A stretch of 42,842 nucleotides of DNA from an uncultured Marinoscillum sp. (GTDB lineage Bacteria; Bacteroidota; Bacteroidia; Cytophagales; MED-G16): contig CACOFQ010000012.1 in NCBI GenBank assembly GCA_902626505.1, forward strand, positions 1-42,842. Direction: 5' to 3'. A program made the position numbers and the translations under genes. The first letter of the stretch is position 1, and each line of letters begins with the position of its first letter. The notes under the pieces are model-generated. The model did no database searches, was not told the origin of the DNA, and saw only the letters and a list, made by a program, of their open reading frames with translations. Below are positions 1 to 7,526 of the stretch, one piece after another.

Positions 1-2191
1 ACTGATGAAATGTATAACTAGGACTGATTGAAATTTCAGAAAAATCTACCTTCCAGAAACTATCTATTTTAAAATCAAGATTATTTTCAATTCTGATAGG
101 AGGTTGATTAATTAGTTTTCCATTATTATCTAAATTATTTGACCATAAATAATTTAGTGCTAATGACGAATTAAACTTTTTAGAAAATTCTCTTTTAATT
201 GTAAAATCTGATCCTATAAATAACACATCATTCTGATCGAATATAAAATATGGCATTGGTCCTCTAATAGTTCCAAAGAGTCCAATTGGTCTTTGAAAGA
301 CATAGTTCATAATATAATTTGAAAATAATGTTAATTTAATTTCATTTTTTTCAGATTTATAGTCTAACTCATTAATAAGTTTTAATGATTTTTCTGGAGA
401 GAGTAAGCTTTCACTCATTATTATGACTTTATCTGTCCTCAATTCATTATTTTCATTGTAGTAGTATCTCAATAACCCAAATGAATTCTTAAATCCGTGA
501 GAACCAAAGCTATATAGTTCAGCCATATTAGGTGTCCTCCAAGCTGAACCTAAGTTAGTTCTAAATGAAAATCTTTCAGATAACTTATTTTCAAACCCTA
601 CTGAAAATGTGGTATTAGTTAATGAATGTTCATCCCTAAATATTTTTTGAGAAACCTCCCTACCCCTAACATTATAATCTTCATTATCAACTCTTATACC
701 AATTTCAAATTGCTTATTCCCAAACTTTAAATTTTCGATAAGAAAGAAACTATATCTATTTGTATTATAATTTGGAATATAAGGAGTTGTTGAGGTGCCA
801 GGATTGTTATCGTTATCTTGATTAAAAAAATGTAGACCTATTAAACCATCAGAATTTTCTGAGAAGGAATGATCCCAGTCAATCATCAGGTCAGTTGTGA
901 TAAGATCTAAATCAATTATAGGTTTCTCAGCATTTCTTCTAACATCAAATTCTTTCCTTTTATTTAATTGTCTTCCAAATACAAATGATAACTTTTCATT
1001 TTCATTGTACCACCAGTTAATATTTACTTTAGCTAGATGATGATCAACTAACTGATTTGGCTCATCTATATCAAAAGAAAAAGGTCTTATAAACAATGGT
1101 TCCTCTGAGTTTATTGCTCTCGATATCGCATTTCCACTATGAAAAACCGATGATCTCAATAAGGCAAGATTTACATCTACGAAGCTGTAATAGAACTTAA
1201 TATCAAAATTATTAAGATGGTAATGTAATCCAATATTAAATCCTTTTTCTTCTTTTCCTGAGTTAGTGAGTGAGTAAGAAGGAGCATGTCTATCTCCAAT
1301 TTTTATATGGCTAAGGCCAACAGTAAATCCTAAATTTTTATATCCCTTTCCTGTATCAATACTAAAATTTCTACCTCTCCCATTAGTCTGATATCCAAAA
1401 TTAGTATTGAAATAATAAGGCTGACTTAATTTCATTGGATCAGGTTCGACAATGATTGCTCCCCCTAAAGCTTCTGGTCCAAAACGAACACCAGATGAAC
1501 CCTTTAATACTGATATTCTATCAACTGAAGAAACATTAATTTCAGGAGCATGATCATCACCCCAGTTCTGAAACCCATGTTTTAGATAATTATTTAGTAC
1601 CAATACTCGGTTACCATATAAACCATGGATAACAGGTCTTTCAACATTAGATCCAGTAGATATAAAAGTTACACCATCTACTTCACTTGCAATACTTGCA
1701 AAAGATGATGTCCTGTCAATAACTCTATCATCAAGGCTGATAGACTGCCTTGACATTGTTTGTGCTCCTAAAATTTTTTCTCTTTCATCAGATATAATTA
1801 CGTTCTCTAATTCAACAGACTTCTCAGTTAATGAAACTGACCAATAATCTTCATCCAATGAAATCAATGTGTCCTGATACCCAATTCTTGAGAAAACGAG
1901 GCTATCATCCTCAGTGCATAAATCTTCTAATAAAAATTTTCCATTTTCATCTGAGATAGAAAATTTATCAGAGGAATTATATAAGACTCTATTACCATAA
2001 ACCTGAGGATCGCTTATTGCTCTTACTATCACATCTGATAATGGACTCTTTGTTTCATTATCAATAATCTTACCTGAAATTGATCTATCGCATACATCCT
2101 GAGATTGTACGTCCAGAGAGGATAATAAAAGAAGGTATACTATACAGCATGACTTAATTACAAAATTAAATTTGGTGGTGTTATTACACAT
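1..2191 (-). CDS. TonB-dependent outer-membrane receptor, ZnuD-like (3' end outside window)
   Basis: The reading frame is open from an ATG at 2191 to the left edge, so the last beta strands are missing. The N-terminus is a signal peptide with a run of leucines. A carboxypeptidase-regulatory-like beta-sandwich follows (starting CDRSISGKIID), then a TonB plug domain containing RPVIHGLYGNRVLVLNN, GDDHAPEIN and VLKGSSGVRFGPEALGGAI, then beta-barrel sequence rich in aromatic strand ends. The HxxEI-type plug motif and the 'RPxIxGxxGNRVLVL' segment resemble ZnuD-type metal receptors. This fits the neighbours upstream: a small His/Cys exported protein and an acidic lipoprotein. Zinc or another metal is therefore a plausible substrate, but this is inference. 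An in-frame ATG at 2233 would add 14 residues; I prefer 2191 because it leaves a shorter n-region before the hydrophobic core. Confidence 0.88.
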   Translation of the reverse strand, partial: MCNNTTKFNFVIKSCCIVYLLLLSSLDVQSQDVCDRSISGKIIDNETKSPLSDVIVRAISDPQVYGNRVLYNSSDKFSISDENGKFLLEDLCTEDDSLVFSRIGYQDTLISLDEDYWSVSLTEKSVELENVIISDEREKILGAQTMSRQSISLDDRVIDRTSSFASIASEVDGVTFISTGSNVERPVIHGLYGNRVLVLNNYLKHGFQNWGDDHAPEINVSSVDRISVLKGSSGVRFGPEALGGAIIVEPDPMKLSQPYYFNTNFGYQTNGRGRNFSIDTGKGYKNLGFTVGLSHIKIGDRHAPSYSLTNSGKEEKGFNIGLHYHLNNFDIKFYYSFVDVNLALLRSSVFHSGNAISRAINSEEPLFIRPFSFDIDEPNQLVDHHLAKVNINWWYNENEKLSFVFGRQLNKRKEFDVRRNAEKPIIDLDLITTDLMIDWDHSFSENSDGLIGLHFFNQDNDNNPGTSTTPYIPNYNTNRYSFFLIENLKFGNKQFEIGIRVDNEDYNVRGREVSQKIFRDEHSLTNTTFSVGFENKLSERFSFRTNLGSAWRTPNMAELYSFGSHGFKNSFGLLRYYYNENNELRTDKVIIMSESLLSPEKSLKLINELDYKSEKNEIKLTLFSNYIMNYVFQRPIGLFGTIRGPMPYFIFDQNDVLFIGSDFTIKREFSKKFNSSLALNYLWSNNLDNNGKLINQPPIRIENNLDFKIDSFWKVDFSEISISPSYTFHQ

Positions 2192-2299
2192 ACACCTAGA
2201 TTCTGTATTTAAATTATTATTAACAGAACACATATTTTTAAAATTAGAGACTATTTAATAAGGTAAAAGTTAAGAAATAATTTTTTAAGTATTGCTAAT

Positions 2300-2336
2300 A
2301 AAAAAATACACTCTCTAAAATTTCAGAGAGTGTATT
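2300..2336 (-). terminator. Rho-independent terminator after the lipoprotein gene
   Basis: Arms 2305-2316 and 2325-2336 form a perfect 12-bp stem with an 8-base loop. On the minus strand the stem is followed by an uninterrupted T run (A run on the plus strand, 2300-2306). It lies 22 bases past the lipoprotein stop and about 110 bases before the receptor start. It should end or attenuate transcription before the receptor gene. Confidence 0.85.
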
Positions 2337-2357
2337 AATTAATTTAAAAATTAAAAT

Positions 2358-2960
2358 TTAGTTAATATTCAAATTAAATGTTAATGCAAAATCAGTATCA
2401 CCATCAGTCGCTCCAGACGTAGCTGTCTTTACGTCAGGCTGGTGCTGTAACTGAACAGTAAATGTTCCTGTACTTGCACCTGCAGTTGTCCATGAGGTAT
2501 TAAGCCCTACTGGATTTCCATTACCGTCAGTATCGTTATAAACTAATGGATCTGATGCATTGTCAATGTTTCCGTTTCCAGTTGGATTTGAGAAAGCACC
2601 TTCAGTAAACGCAAAGAAGAATTGATGTTCCTCATCTTCCTCTTCTATCTCCTCATTCATGAGCTCGCATGGGGAATCAAGACAATTTTCAATAACCATT
2701 GTAAGAGTATATGATGTATTTGCTGCAAGATTAATTGCACCAAGAACCTGAAGTTCTTGAACACCTACTCCATCAGGATCTTTTGCAGCAGCCTCAACTG
2801 AAGCGCCACCACCTGCTGGTGTAAAAACAAGTTTTACATCAGTGAAAACCTCCACTTCGTTTTCTTCTTCAGGAGCGACATCGTCTTCCTCACAAGCAGT
2901 GAAAACAAATAAAGTTAGTACTGCAAATAATAGGTAATTAAGTTTAAATATATTTTTCAT
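2358..2960 (-). CDS. Acidic lipoprotein partner of the TonB receptor
   Basis: This is a 200-residue lipoprotein. The signal peptide ends in a lipobox (VFTAC, Cys at about residue 23) followed by an acidic stretch EEDDVAPEEENEVE, typical of surface-directed Bacteroidota lipoproteins. The rest looks like one or two beta-sandwich domains, with a striking acidic/His segment around residues 102-112 (NEEIEEEDEEHQFFF) and a conserved-looking YNDTDGNGNPVGL stretch. From memory, lipoproteins of this kind occur next to TonB-dependent receptors in many flavobacteria, but I know no assigned function. The acidic/His segment could bind a divalent metal; this is inference from composition and context. It lies between the small exported protein and the receptor, with a hairpin upstream and a terminator downstream. 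Confidence 0.85.
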   Translation of the reverse strand: MKNIFKLNYLLFAVLTLFVFTACEEDDVAPEEENEVEVFTDVKLVFTPAGGGASVEAAAKDPDGVGVQELQVLGAINLAANTSYTLTMVIENCLDSPCELMNEEIEEEDEEHQFFFAFTEGAFSNPTGNGNIDNASDPLVYNDTDGNGNPVGLNTSWTTAGASTGTFTVQLQHQPDVKTATSGATDGDTDFALTFNLNIN

Positions 2961-2996
2961 TATTTTGTTTTTTAATGTTAAGTAAAGTGTTAAATG

Positions 2997-3031
2997 TGAC
3001 CGATTAATTTTATGAAATTATATCAAGGTCA
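2997..3031 (-). promoter_or_regulatory. Long imperfect hairpin/palindrome before the lipoprotein gene
   Basis: TGACC (2997-3001) pairs with GGTCA (3027-3031), GAT (3002-3004) with ATC (3022-3024), and TAATTT (3005-3010) with AAATTA (3015-3020), around a 4-base loop. That is 14 base pairs with two small bulges on one side. It sits between the stop at 3041 and the lipoprotein start at 2960. No T run follows on the minus strand, so it is not a standard terminator. It may be an operator for a metalloregulator or an mRNA processing/stability element. Confidence 0.5.
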
Positions 3032-3040
3032 GTAATATAA

Positions 3041-3346
3041 TTACAATAGAGTAACAGGCGGTCCTCTACTAGATATGTTTAAAGTTGATAATTTATTATA
3101 AACACTATTAATTAAATAAACTAAACTTTCTTTGAATATAGTAATGTAATTGTCTAGAGTGAAAATAACATTTACTTCAGATGAACTGCCTGAAGAAATT
3201 AAGCATGTGATACATTCACTTTCTTTAGAAGATTCTTCAACAATCCCACTCTCTATAACTTCACTGTGGTAATGATAAGAGAAAGTCTCTGCAACAAGAT
3301 AAACTGTAAAAACTGTGAGAAATAAAATTGAGTAAAATCTCTTCAT
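3041..3346 (-). CDS. Small exported His/Cys protein, DUF2946-like
   Basis: This 101-residue protein has a signal peptide or N-terminal membrane anchor (MKRFYSILFLTVFTVYLVAE) followed by possible metal-binding groups: FSYHYH at about residues 22-27 and CITC at about 45-48. It ends in SRGPPVTLL. A short His/Cys-containing periplasmic protein with an 'RGPP' tail resembles the DUF2946 group often found beside metal-uptake receptors; the assignment is from pattern only. Its ATG lies 3 bases after the stop of the OsmC-like gene, so the two are surely cotranscribed. The downstream lipoprotein and TonB receptor support a role in metal handling. Confidence 0.7.
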   Translation of the reverse strand: MKRFYSILFLTVFTVYLVAETFSYHYHSEVIESGIVEESSKESECITCLISSGSSSEVNVIFTLDNYITIFKESLVYLINSVYNKLSTLNISSRGPPVTLL

Positions 3347-3349
3347 TAT

Positions 3350-3769
3350 CTAGATAAGAGACGAATTTAATGAAATTTCACAGTTTAACAAACCTGATAT
3401 AGGACAATTTTCTTTAGCTTCGGTTGCGCACTCTAAAAATTTCTCATTACTGATATCCGAGATCTTTGCTTTGAGAGTTAACTCTATTGATTCTACCACC
3501 CCATCAACAAATGTTAATTCAGATTCCGTCTCGAGATGATCAGGTGAAAAGCCATTCTCGTTAAGCACAAAACTTAGTTTCATATTAAAACATCCCGCAT
3601 GAGCTGCAGCTATTAATTCTTCAGGATTAGTTCCAAGTTTTCCGTCTTCATTTTTAAATCTCATCTTGAAGTCATAAGGGATATTTTTTAATGCTCCACT
3701 TCCTGTGGTTAGCTCTCCAGATCCATTCTCACCGTCACCTCTCCATACAACATGTGCTTTTCTTTTCAT
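3350..3769 (-). CDS. osmC: OsmC/Ohr family peroxiredoxin-like protein
   Basis: This 139-residue cytoplasmic protein has the full OsmC pattern: an early Arg (WRGDG, Arg10), the central helix with the first catalytic Cys (AAHAGCFNMKLS, Cys60) and the second Cys in ENCPISGLLN (Cys122). OsmC proteins reduce organic hydroperoxides through these two thiols. The N-terminal SGALKNIPYDF and GTNPEELIAAAHAGCF segments fit the OsmC rather than the Ohr branch. It is the first gene of the minus-strand locus that continues into the small His/Cys protein, suggesting oxidative-stress or thiol chemistry linked to metal supply. It is divergent from the sugar-isomerase-like gene, with 47 bases between the two start codons. 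Confidence 0.9.
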   Translation of the reverse strand: MKRKAHVVWRGDGENGSGELTTGSGALKNIPYDFKMRFKNEDGKLGTNPEELIAAAHAGCFNMKLSFVLNENGFSPDHLETESELTFVDGVVESIELTLKAKISDISNEKFLECATEAKENCPISGLLNCEISLNSSLI

Positions 3770-3816
3770 ACTTAATAATTTTACGTAAATTAATTAAAAA
3801 TGATTATAAATTAAAA

Positions 3817-4815
3817 ATGAAAATTAACTCAAGAAGAAAATTTTTATTCAATTCACTTGCTCTAACATCAATTCCATTTCTACATAGCGATGTATATGGA
3901 AATATTTTTAAAAAGAATAAATTAGACTTAGCACTTCAAATTTATTCCTTCGCCCCTCTTATATTTCAGAATCAACTTGACATATTAGATTATCCAGAAC
4001 TAATAAGGAAAAAATATAATATAGGCGCAGCAGAATACTGGTCCATAGCATTTATGGGAAGAGAAAAAGATAAAAATTTTATACGGGATCTAAATGATAG
4101 AACAGAAGATCAAGATATTAAGAACTTGATAATTTTAGTAGATAATATTGACTTAAAAACAATGGCAAACGGACCGAGCCTGGCATCAACAGTAAAAAGT
4201 GAAAGAGACGAGGCAATAAATTTTCATAAGAACTGGATAGATACTGCATCTGATATAGGCTGTCACTCCATTAGAGTTAATCTAAGATCAGAAGAACCTG
4301 ATACAAAAAAAATTTTAGATAATTCTTCTGAAAGTATTTCGAAACTAATAGATCACAGTAAAAGTCAGGGAATTAGTATAGTAGTTGAAAATCATGGAGG
4401 AATAACAGGAGATGCAGATTGGCTTGTAGAGCTTATGAAAAATATAAACAGTAAATATATTGGAACACTACCTGATTTTGGTTCATATAATTTCTGTATA
4501 AAGCGTGGTGATTTAAATTTAGGAGATATAGAAAGTGATTGTGATAATCAATATGACAAATATGTTGGAGTTGAAAAACTTTTACCATACGCAAAAGGCA
4601 TTAGCGCTAAGTCTCATGAATTCAATTCTCAAGGCGAAGAAAAATCTACTGATTACTCAAAGATGATAGATATAATTACAAGTTCTTCATATAAAGGATT
4701 TATTACTATTGAATACGAGGGAGCTGTAATGAATATGTTTGGAAGTAAAGGAAATTACCTTAACCCATATGAAGGTGTTGAGGCTACTAAAAAGTTAATT
4801 AGTAAGTATATATAA
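3817..4815 (+). CDS. Exported sugar phosphate isomerase/epimerase-like TIM barrel
   Basis: The 332-residue protein starts at ATG 3817. The open frame runs back to 3691, but that extension lies antisense within the osmC gene. The N-terminus SRRKFLFNSLALTSIPF looks like a Tat-type signal. The body follows the AP-endonuclease-2/xylose-isomerase-like TIM barrel: barrel strands with ENHGG (about residue 190) and GTLPDFGSYNF, a late ISAKSHEF with a probable metal-ligand His, and FITIEYEG near the C-terminus. Such exported proteins are common in Bacteroidota and are usually annotated only as isomerase/epimerase; the substrate is unknown. The dCMP deaminase gene starts 2 bases after its stop, so the pair is probably one transcript despite no obvious shared role. 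Confidence 0.82.
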   Translation: MKINSRRKFLFNSLALTSIPFLHSDVYGNIFKKNKLDLALQIYSFAPLIFQNQLDILDYPELIRKKYNIGAAEYWSIAFMGREKDKNFIRDLNDRTEDQDIKNLIILVDNIDLKTMANGPSLASTVKSERDEAINFHKNWIDTASDIGCHSIRVNLRSEEPDTKKILDNSSESISKLIDHSKSQGISIVVENHGGITGDADWLVELMKNINSKYIGTLPDFGSYNFCIKRGDLNLGDIESDCDNQYDKYVGVEKLLPYAKGISAKSHEFNSQGEEKSTDYSKMIDIITSSSYKGFITIEYEGAVMNMFGSKGNYLNPYEGVEATKKLISKYI

Positions 4816-4817
4816 AT

Positions 4818-5261
4818 ATGGAATGGAAAAGATATTTTTTTAATATAGCTGAGGAGGTAAAGAAAAAATCAAAAGATAAAAATACTCAGATTGGAGCTGT
4901 GATAGTTGGGAAAGATAAAGAGATTGTATCTACTGGATATAATTCATTTCCAAGAGGAATAGATGATGAGAAGGAGGATCGACAAGAAAAACCTGAAAAA
5001 TATTTTTGGTTTGAACACGCTGAGAGAAATGCTATCTATAACGCTGCAAGAATTGGAGTATCAACAAAAGGGTGTACGATATATCTGACTTGTGACATTC
5101 CCTGTGCAGACTGTGCCAGAGGAATAATAAATGCAGGTATTATAAAGATTTACGCAAAAAAAGGGGCTGGTGCAAAATCTAAGAAATGGGATGAATCTTC
5201 GATAAGGAGTATGCAGATGTTTAAAGAAGCAGGAGTAAAAGTCGAATGGTATGACTTTTAA
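4818..5261 (+). CDS. dCMP/cytidine deaminase family protein
   Basis: This 147-residue zinc enzyme has the complete deaminase signature: HAERNAIYNAA (His67 zinc ligand, Glu69 proton shuttle) and IPCADCARGI (Cys96 and Cys99 zinc ligands). The length, the N-terminal AEEVKKKSKDKNTQIGAVIV and the GYNSFPRGIDD loop match deoxycytidylate deaminases (dCMP to dUMP, feeding dTMP synthesis) better than tRNA adenosine deaminases. The usual extra zinc site of T4-type dCMP deaminases is not evident. The start is 2 bases after the preceding stop, suggesting translational coupling. Exact substrate (dCMP or another cytosine nucleotide) is not proven by sequence alone. Confidence 0.85.
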   Translation: MEWKRYFFNIAEEVKKKSKDKNTQIGAVIVGKDKEIVSTGYNSFPRGIDDEKEDRQEKPEKYFWFEHAERNAIYNAARIGVSTKGCTIYLTCDIPCADCARGIINAGIIKIYAKKGAGAKSKKWDESSIRSMQMFKEAGVKVEWYDF

Positions 5262-5266
5262 ATAAA

Positions 5267-6208
5267 CTATTTCCAGTTTTTATTAGAAAAGCCTAAAAAC
5301 ATAGGTACGTTTTCCTGATACTTCTTATAATCAGGATATTTTCTTGAGCTTATTCCCTCACTAAATATTGCACTATTGAAAAATAAAACTACTAATAGTA
5401 CACATCCTACTACCGACCAATTTAGTAATGATCCGTTCGCAGAAGCACCTAAAAAATAAAAAGTAATCCAAATTAATTGTTCGCATGCGAAATTTGGATG
5501 TCTTGAGAAAGACCATAAACCAGTAGTCACAAAACCTCTTTTATAGTCACCATCAAGTTTTTCATTATTTTCAATTCTTCTATATTTTTCTGTCTGGAAA
5601 TCATACTGTTGTTGATCAGAAATATATTGGATAACAATTAGAATAAACATAAACCCTCCTATCAAATAATCTGTTGTTCCAATTGGTTCAGAACCTTGCC
5701 AAGCTGCGAGAATTGGTAAGGTGAATAGAAATATTAAGCCCATTTGATAAAGACAGATAAAAAATAAATTAAACATTCCCCACGTCAATCTAGATGATAG
5801 AAATGGAATAGCCTTTTTCACCTCAACCCATCTATAATCTTCTTCACCTTTCCAGAAATATATGCTGAATCCACCTCTTCTAGCAAAATTATAAGTTAAT
5901 CTTAAACCCCACAGGGTAACTAGCATCGCCATCATTACCATTCTGTCATCATATCCAGCTGCTTGAGCAAAATACCATGCATATGCTATAGGGATAAGAC
6001 TCCAGAATTTATCAACCTGACTATAATTCCTAGCAAGTTCACTGACTACAAAACAATAAATTGCAGATCCAAGATAGAGTTTAGTCATTGCTATAAGGGC
6101 AGAGTACTGCACTGCTGTAAATGACGTATCAAATACATTAGTTCCGAAAGTTATGTATACTAATCCACACAACGTGATTATCAAAAATATTGCTTGTTTT
6201 GCTACCAT
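5267..6208 (-). CDS. DUF1295 membrane protein (steroid 5-alpha-reductase-like fold)
   Basis: This 313-residue polytopic membrane protein has about seven or eight hydrophobic segments. The C-terminal half carries the hallmark of the DUF1295/ICMT/3-oxo-5-alpha-steroid 4-dehydrogenase group: YKRGFVTTGLWSFSRHPNFACEQ (about residues 223-245), with the conserved SRHPN cofactor-binding segment, then YPDYKKYQENVP near the end. The family is thought to act on lipid-like substrates with NADPH or S-adenosylmethionine, but bacterial DUF1295 members have no settled reaction. It converges with the deaminase gene (5 bases between stops) and is divergent from the GIY-YIG gene (35 bases between starts). Confidence 0.85.
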   Translation of the reverse strand: MVAKQAIFLIITLCGLVYITFGTNVFDTSFTAVQYSALIAMTKLYLGSAIYCFVVSELARNYSQVDKFWSLIPIAYAWYFAQAAGYDDRMVMMAMLVTLWGLRLTYNFARRGGFSIYFWKGEEDYRWVEVKKAIPFLSSRLTWGMFNLFFICLYQMGLIFLFTLPILAAWQGSEPIGTTDYLIGGFMFILIVIQYISDQQQYDFQTEKYRRIENNEKLDGDYKRGFVTTGLWSFSRHPNFACEQLIWITFYFLGASANGSLLNWSVVGCVLLVVLFFNSAIFSEGISSRKYPDYKKYQENVPMFLGFSNKNWK

Positions 6209-6243
6209 CTAACTTAATGATTTAAATTTCGTTTCTTCTTTTC

Positions 6244-7053
6244 ATGGGGTTAATATTATCTAAAAAAATTTATGATATAAAAGAAATTCCAAAAAAAACT
6301 GGAATATATCTTTTTTTAGATAGTAATGGTATACCTATTTACATAGGAAAAAGTTTGAATTTATATAAAAGGATAAATCAGCATCTAAACTCAAAAAGTA
6401 ATAAATCATTTAAGCTTAAATCACGATTTGATCATATTAGATATCTTGAGACTAAAAGTGAATTAATTGCATTACTTATTGAGTCTCAAGAAATAAAAAG
6501 AAATAATCCAGTACTCAACAGAAAACTTAGAAAAAAAAGAGAAAATATTAATATCAATATTATTGAAGATGATAATGGATATTATGGGCTTAAGATTTCA
6601 AAAATAAAAGAAAATGTTTTAACGTCTTTTCAATCAACAAGGAAAGCCAGAAGTTTTATAAATTATATTTCTGAAAAATATAATTTATGTAAAAAATTAA
6701 ATTCTACACATACTGAAAATCATTGTTGTCACGCAATATCATTAAGTCAAAATACAAAAAGATGCTATTGTGAAGAAAGTATGAAATCTTATAATGGTAA
6801 ATTTCAAAAAATGAAAGAATCATTAATTCTTCCAAATAAAAAAATCTTAATGGTAGATAAAAATCATAAAAAACCTTATCCATTTGTTTCCGTTGATAGT
6901 GGTACAATTGAAGGATTTGGTTACACCAATAATCCTGAATCAAATTATAGAACCAACCTAAAGAGATTAGATTATAATACTAAAGATGAGGTGATAATTG
7001 TAAAAAATTATTACAAAAAAAATAACGACAGTTTAAAGCTAATTTATTTATAA
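6244..7053 (+). CDS. Stand-alone GIY-YIG endonuclease, UvrC/Cho-like
   Basis: The 269-residue protein begins with a GIY-YIG domain: GIY at 20-22, YIGKS at 33-37, Arg43 in YKRINQH, and the metal-binding Glu80 in LLIESQEIK, matching the UvrC/Cho pattern. A central cysteine group (C149, C161, C162, C174, C176; KLNSTHTENHCCHAISLSQ followed by KRCYC) corresponds to the Cys-rich UvrC/Cho region. The C-terminal part (IEGFGYTNN, EVIIVKNYYKK) resembles the tail of the flavobacterial fusion proteins that carry a DNA polymerase III epsilon-type exonuclease in front of this module. Here the exonuclease is absent: the start lies only 35 bases after the divergent neighbour. Cho cuts 3' of bulky lesions in excision repair. 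The stop overlaps the next start (TAATG), tying it to the photolyase operon. Confidence 0.85.
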   Translation: MGLILSKKIYDIKEIPKKTGIYLFLDSNGIPIYIGKSLNLYKRINQHLNSKSNKSFKLKSRFDHIRYLETKSELIALLIESQEIKRNNPVLNRKLRKKRENININIIEDDNGYYGLKISKIKENVLTSFQSTRKARSFINYISEKYNLCKKLNSTHTENHCCHAISLSQNTKRCYCEESMKSYNGKFQKMKESLILPNKKILMVDKNHKKPYPFVSVDSGTIEGFGYTNNPESNYRTNLKRLDYNTKDEVIIVKNYYKKNNDSLKLIYL

Positions 7054-7526
7054 TGATAAAATATAAAGGAAAGGGCATTTACGAACTTAAAACCGTTCAA
7101 AAATTACCAATTAGTTTAAAAGAAAGTTGGAGTTTTTTTTCAAATCCAAAAAATTTATTCAAAATAACTCCTGAACATATGAACTTTAGTATTTTAACTG
7201 ATTTCAATAAAATGTACGAAGGTCAAATAATTAAGTATAGAGTATCTCCTTTCCCTTTCTTCCGCGTTGGTTGGACAACAAAAATAACTACAGTAGAAGA
7301 ACCTTTTAATTTTATTGATACTCAAGAATCTGGACCTTTTAGCATCTGGGAACACGAGCACAGATTTGAAGAATCTAAAAATGGTGTAATTGCTCATGAC
7401 ATTGTTAAGTTCAAATTACCTCTTGGAATTTTAGGAAGAGTTTTTGGAAGTTGGTTAGTTAAATTCCAACTAAGAAAAATTTTTGAATTTAGAGAAAAAC
7501 AGTTAACTAAAATTTTTAAAAAATGA
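7053..7526 (+). CDS. SRPBCC (START/Bet v1-like) family protein
   Basis: This is a 157-residue single-domain protein with the helix-grip pattern of the SRPBCC ligand-binding fold: an early strand (GIYELKTVQKLPISLKESW), FFSNPKNLFKITPEHMNF, a central KYRVSPFPFFRVGWTTKITTVEEPFNFIDTQ split over strands 3-5, and a C-terminal amphipathic helix LRKIFEFREKQLTKIF. Relatives are annotated as ligand-binding or 'cell division inhibitor-like' proteins and recur beside SDR and cryptochrome genes in flavobacteria (from memory). Its ligand is unknown; a flavin or hydrophobic cofactor is conceivable. It overlaps its neighbours by 1 base upstream (TAATG) and 4 bases downstream (ATGA), so its synthesis is coupled to both. 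Confidence 0.85.
   Translation: MIKYKGKGIYELKTVQKLPISLKESWSFFSNPKNLFKITPEHMNFSILTDFNKMYEGQIIKYRVSPFPFFRVGWTTKITTVEEPFNFIDTQESGPFSIWEHEHRFEESKNGVIAHDIVKFKLPLGILGRVFGSWLVKFQLRKIFEFREKQLTKIFKK

Noticed and set aside
3691-3816. N-terminal extension of the sugar-isomerase-like frame, starting at 3691
   Set aside because: It runs antisense through the osmC start region. The internal ATG at 3817 begins a normal signal peptide, so the extension is not coding.
6704-6943. Minus-strand open frame inside the GIY-YIG gene
   Set aside because: Low-complexity hydrophobic/aromatic translation, fully antisense to a gene with recognised domains; the same holds for other short antisense frames in the window.
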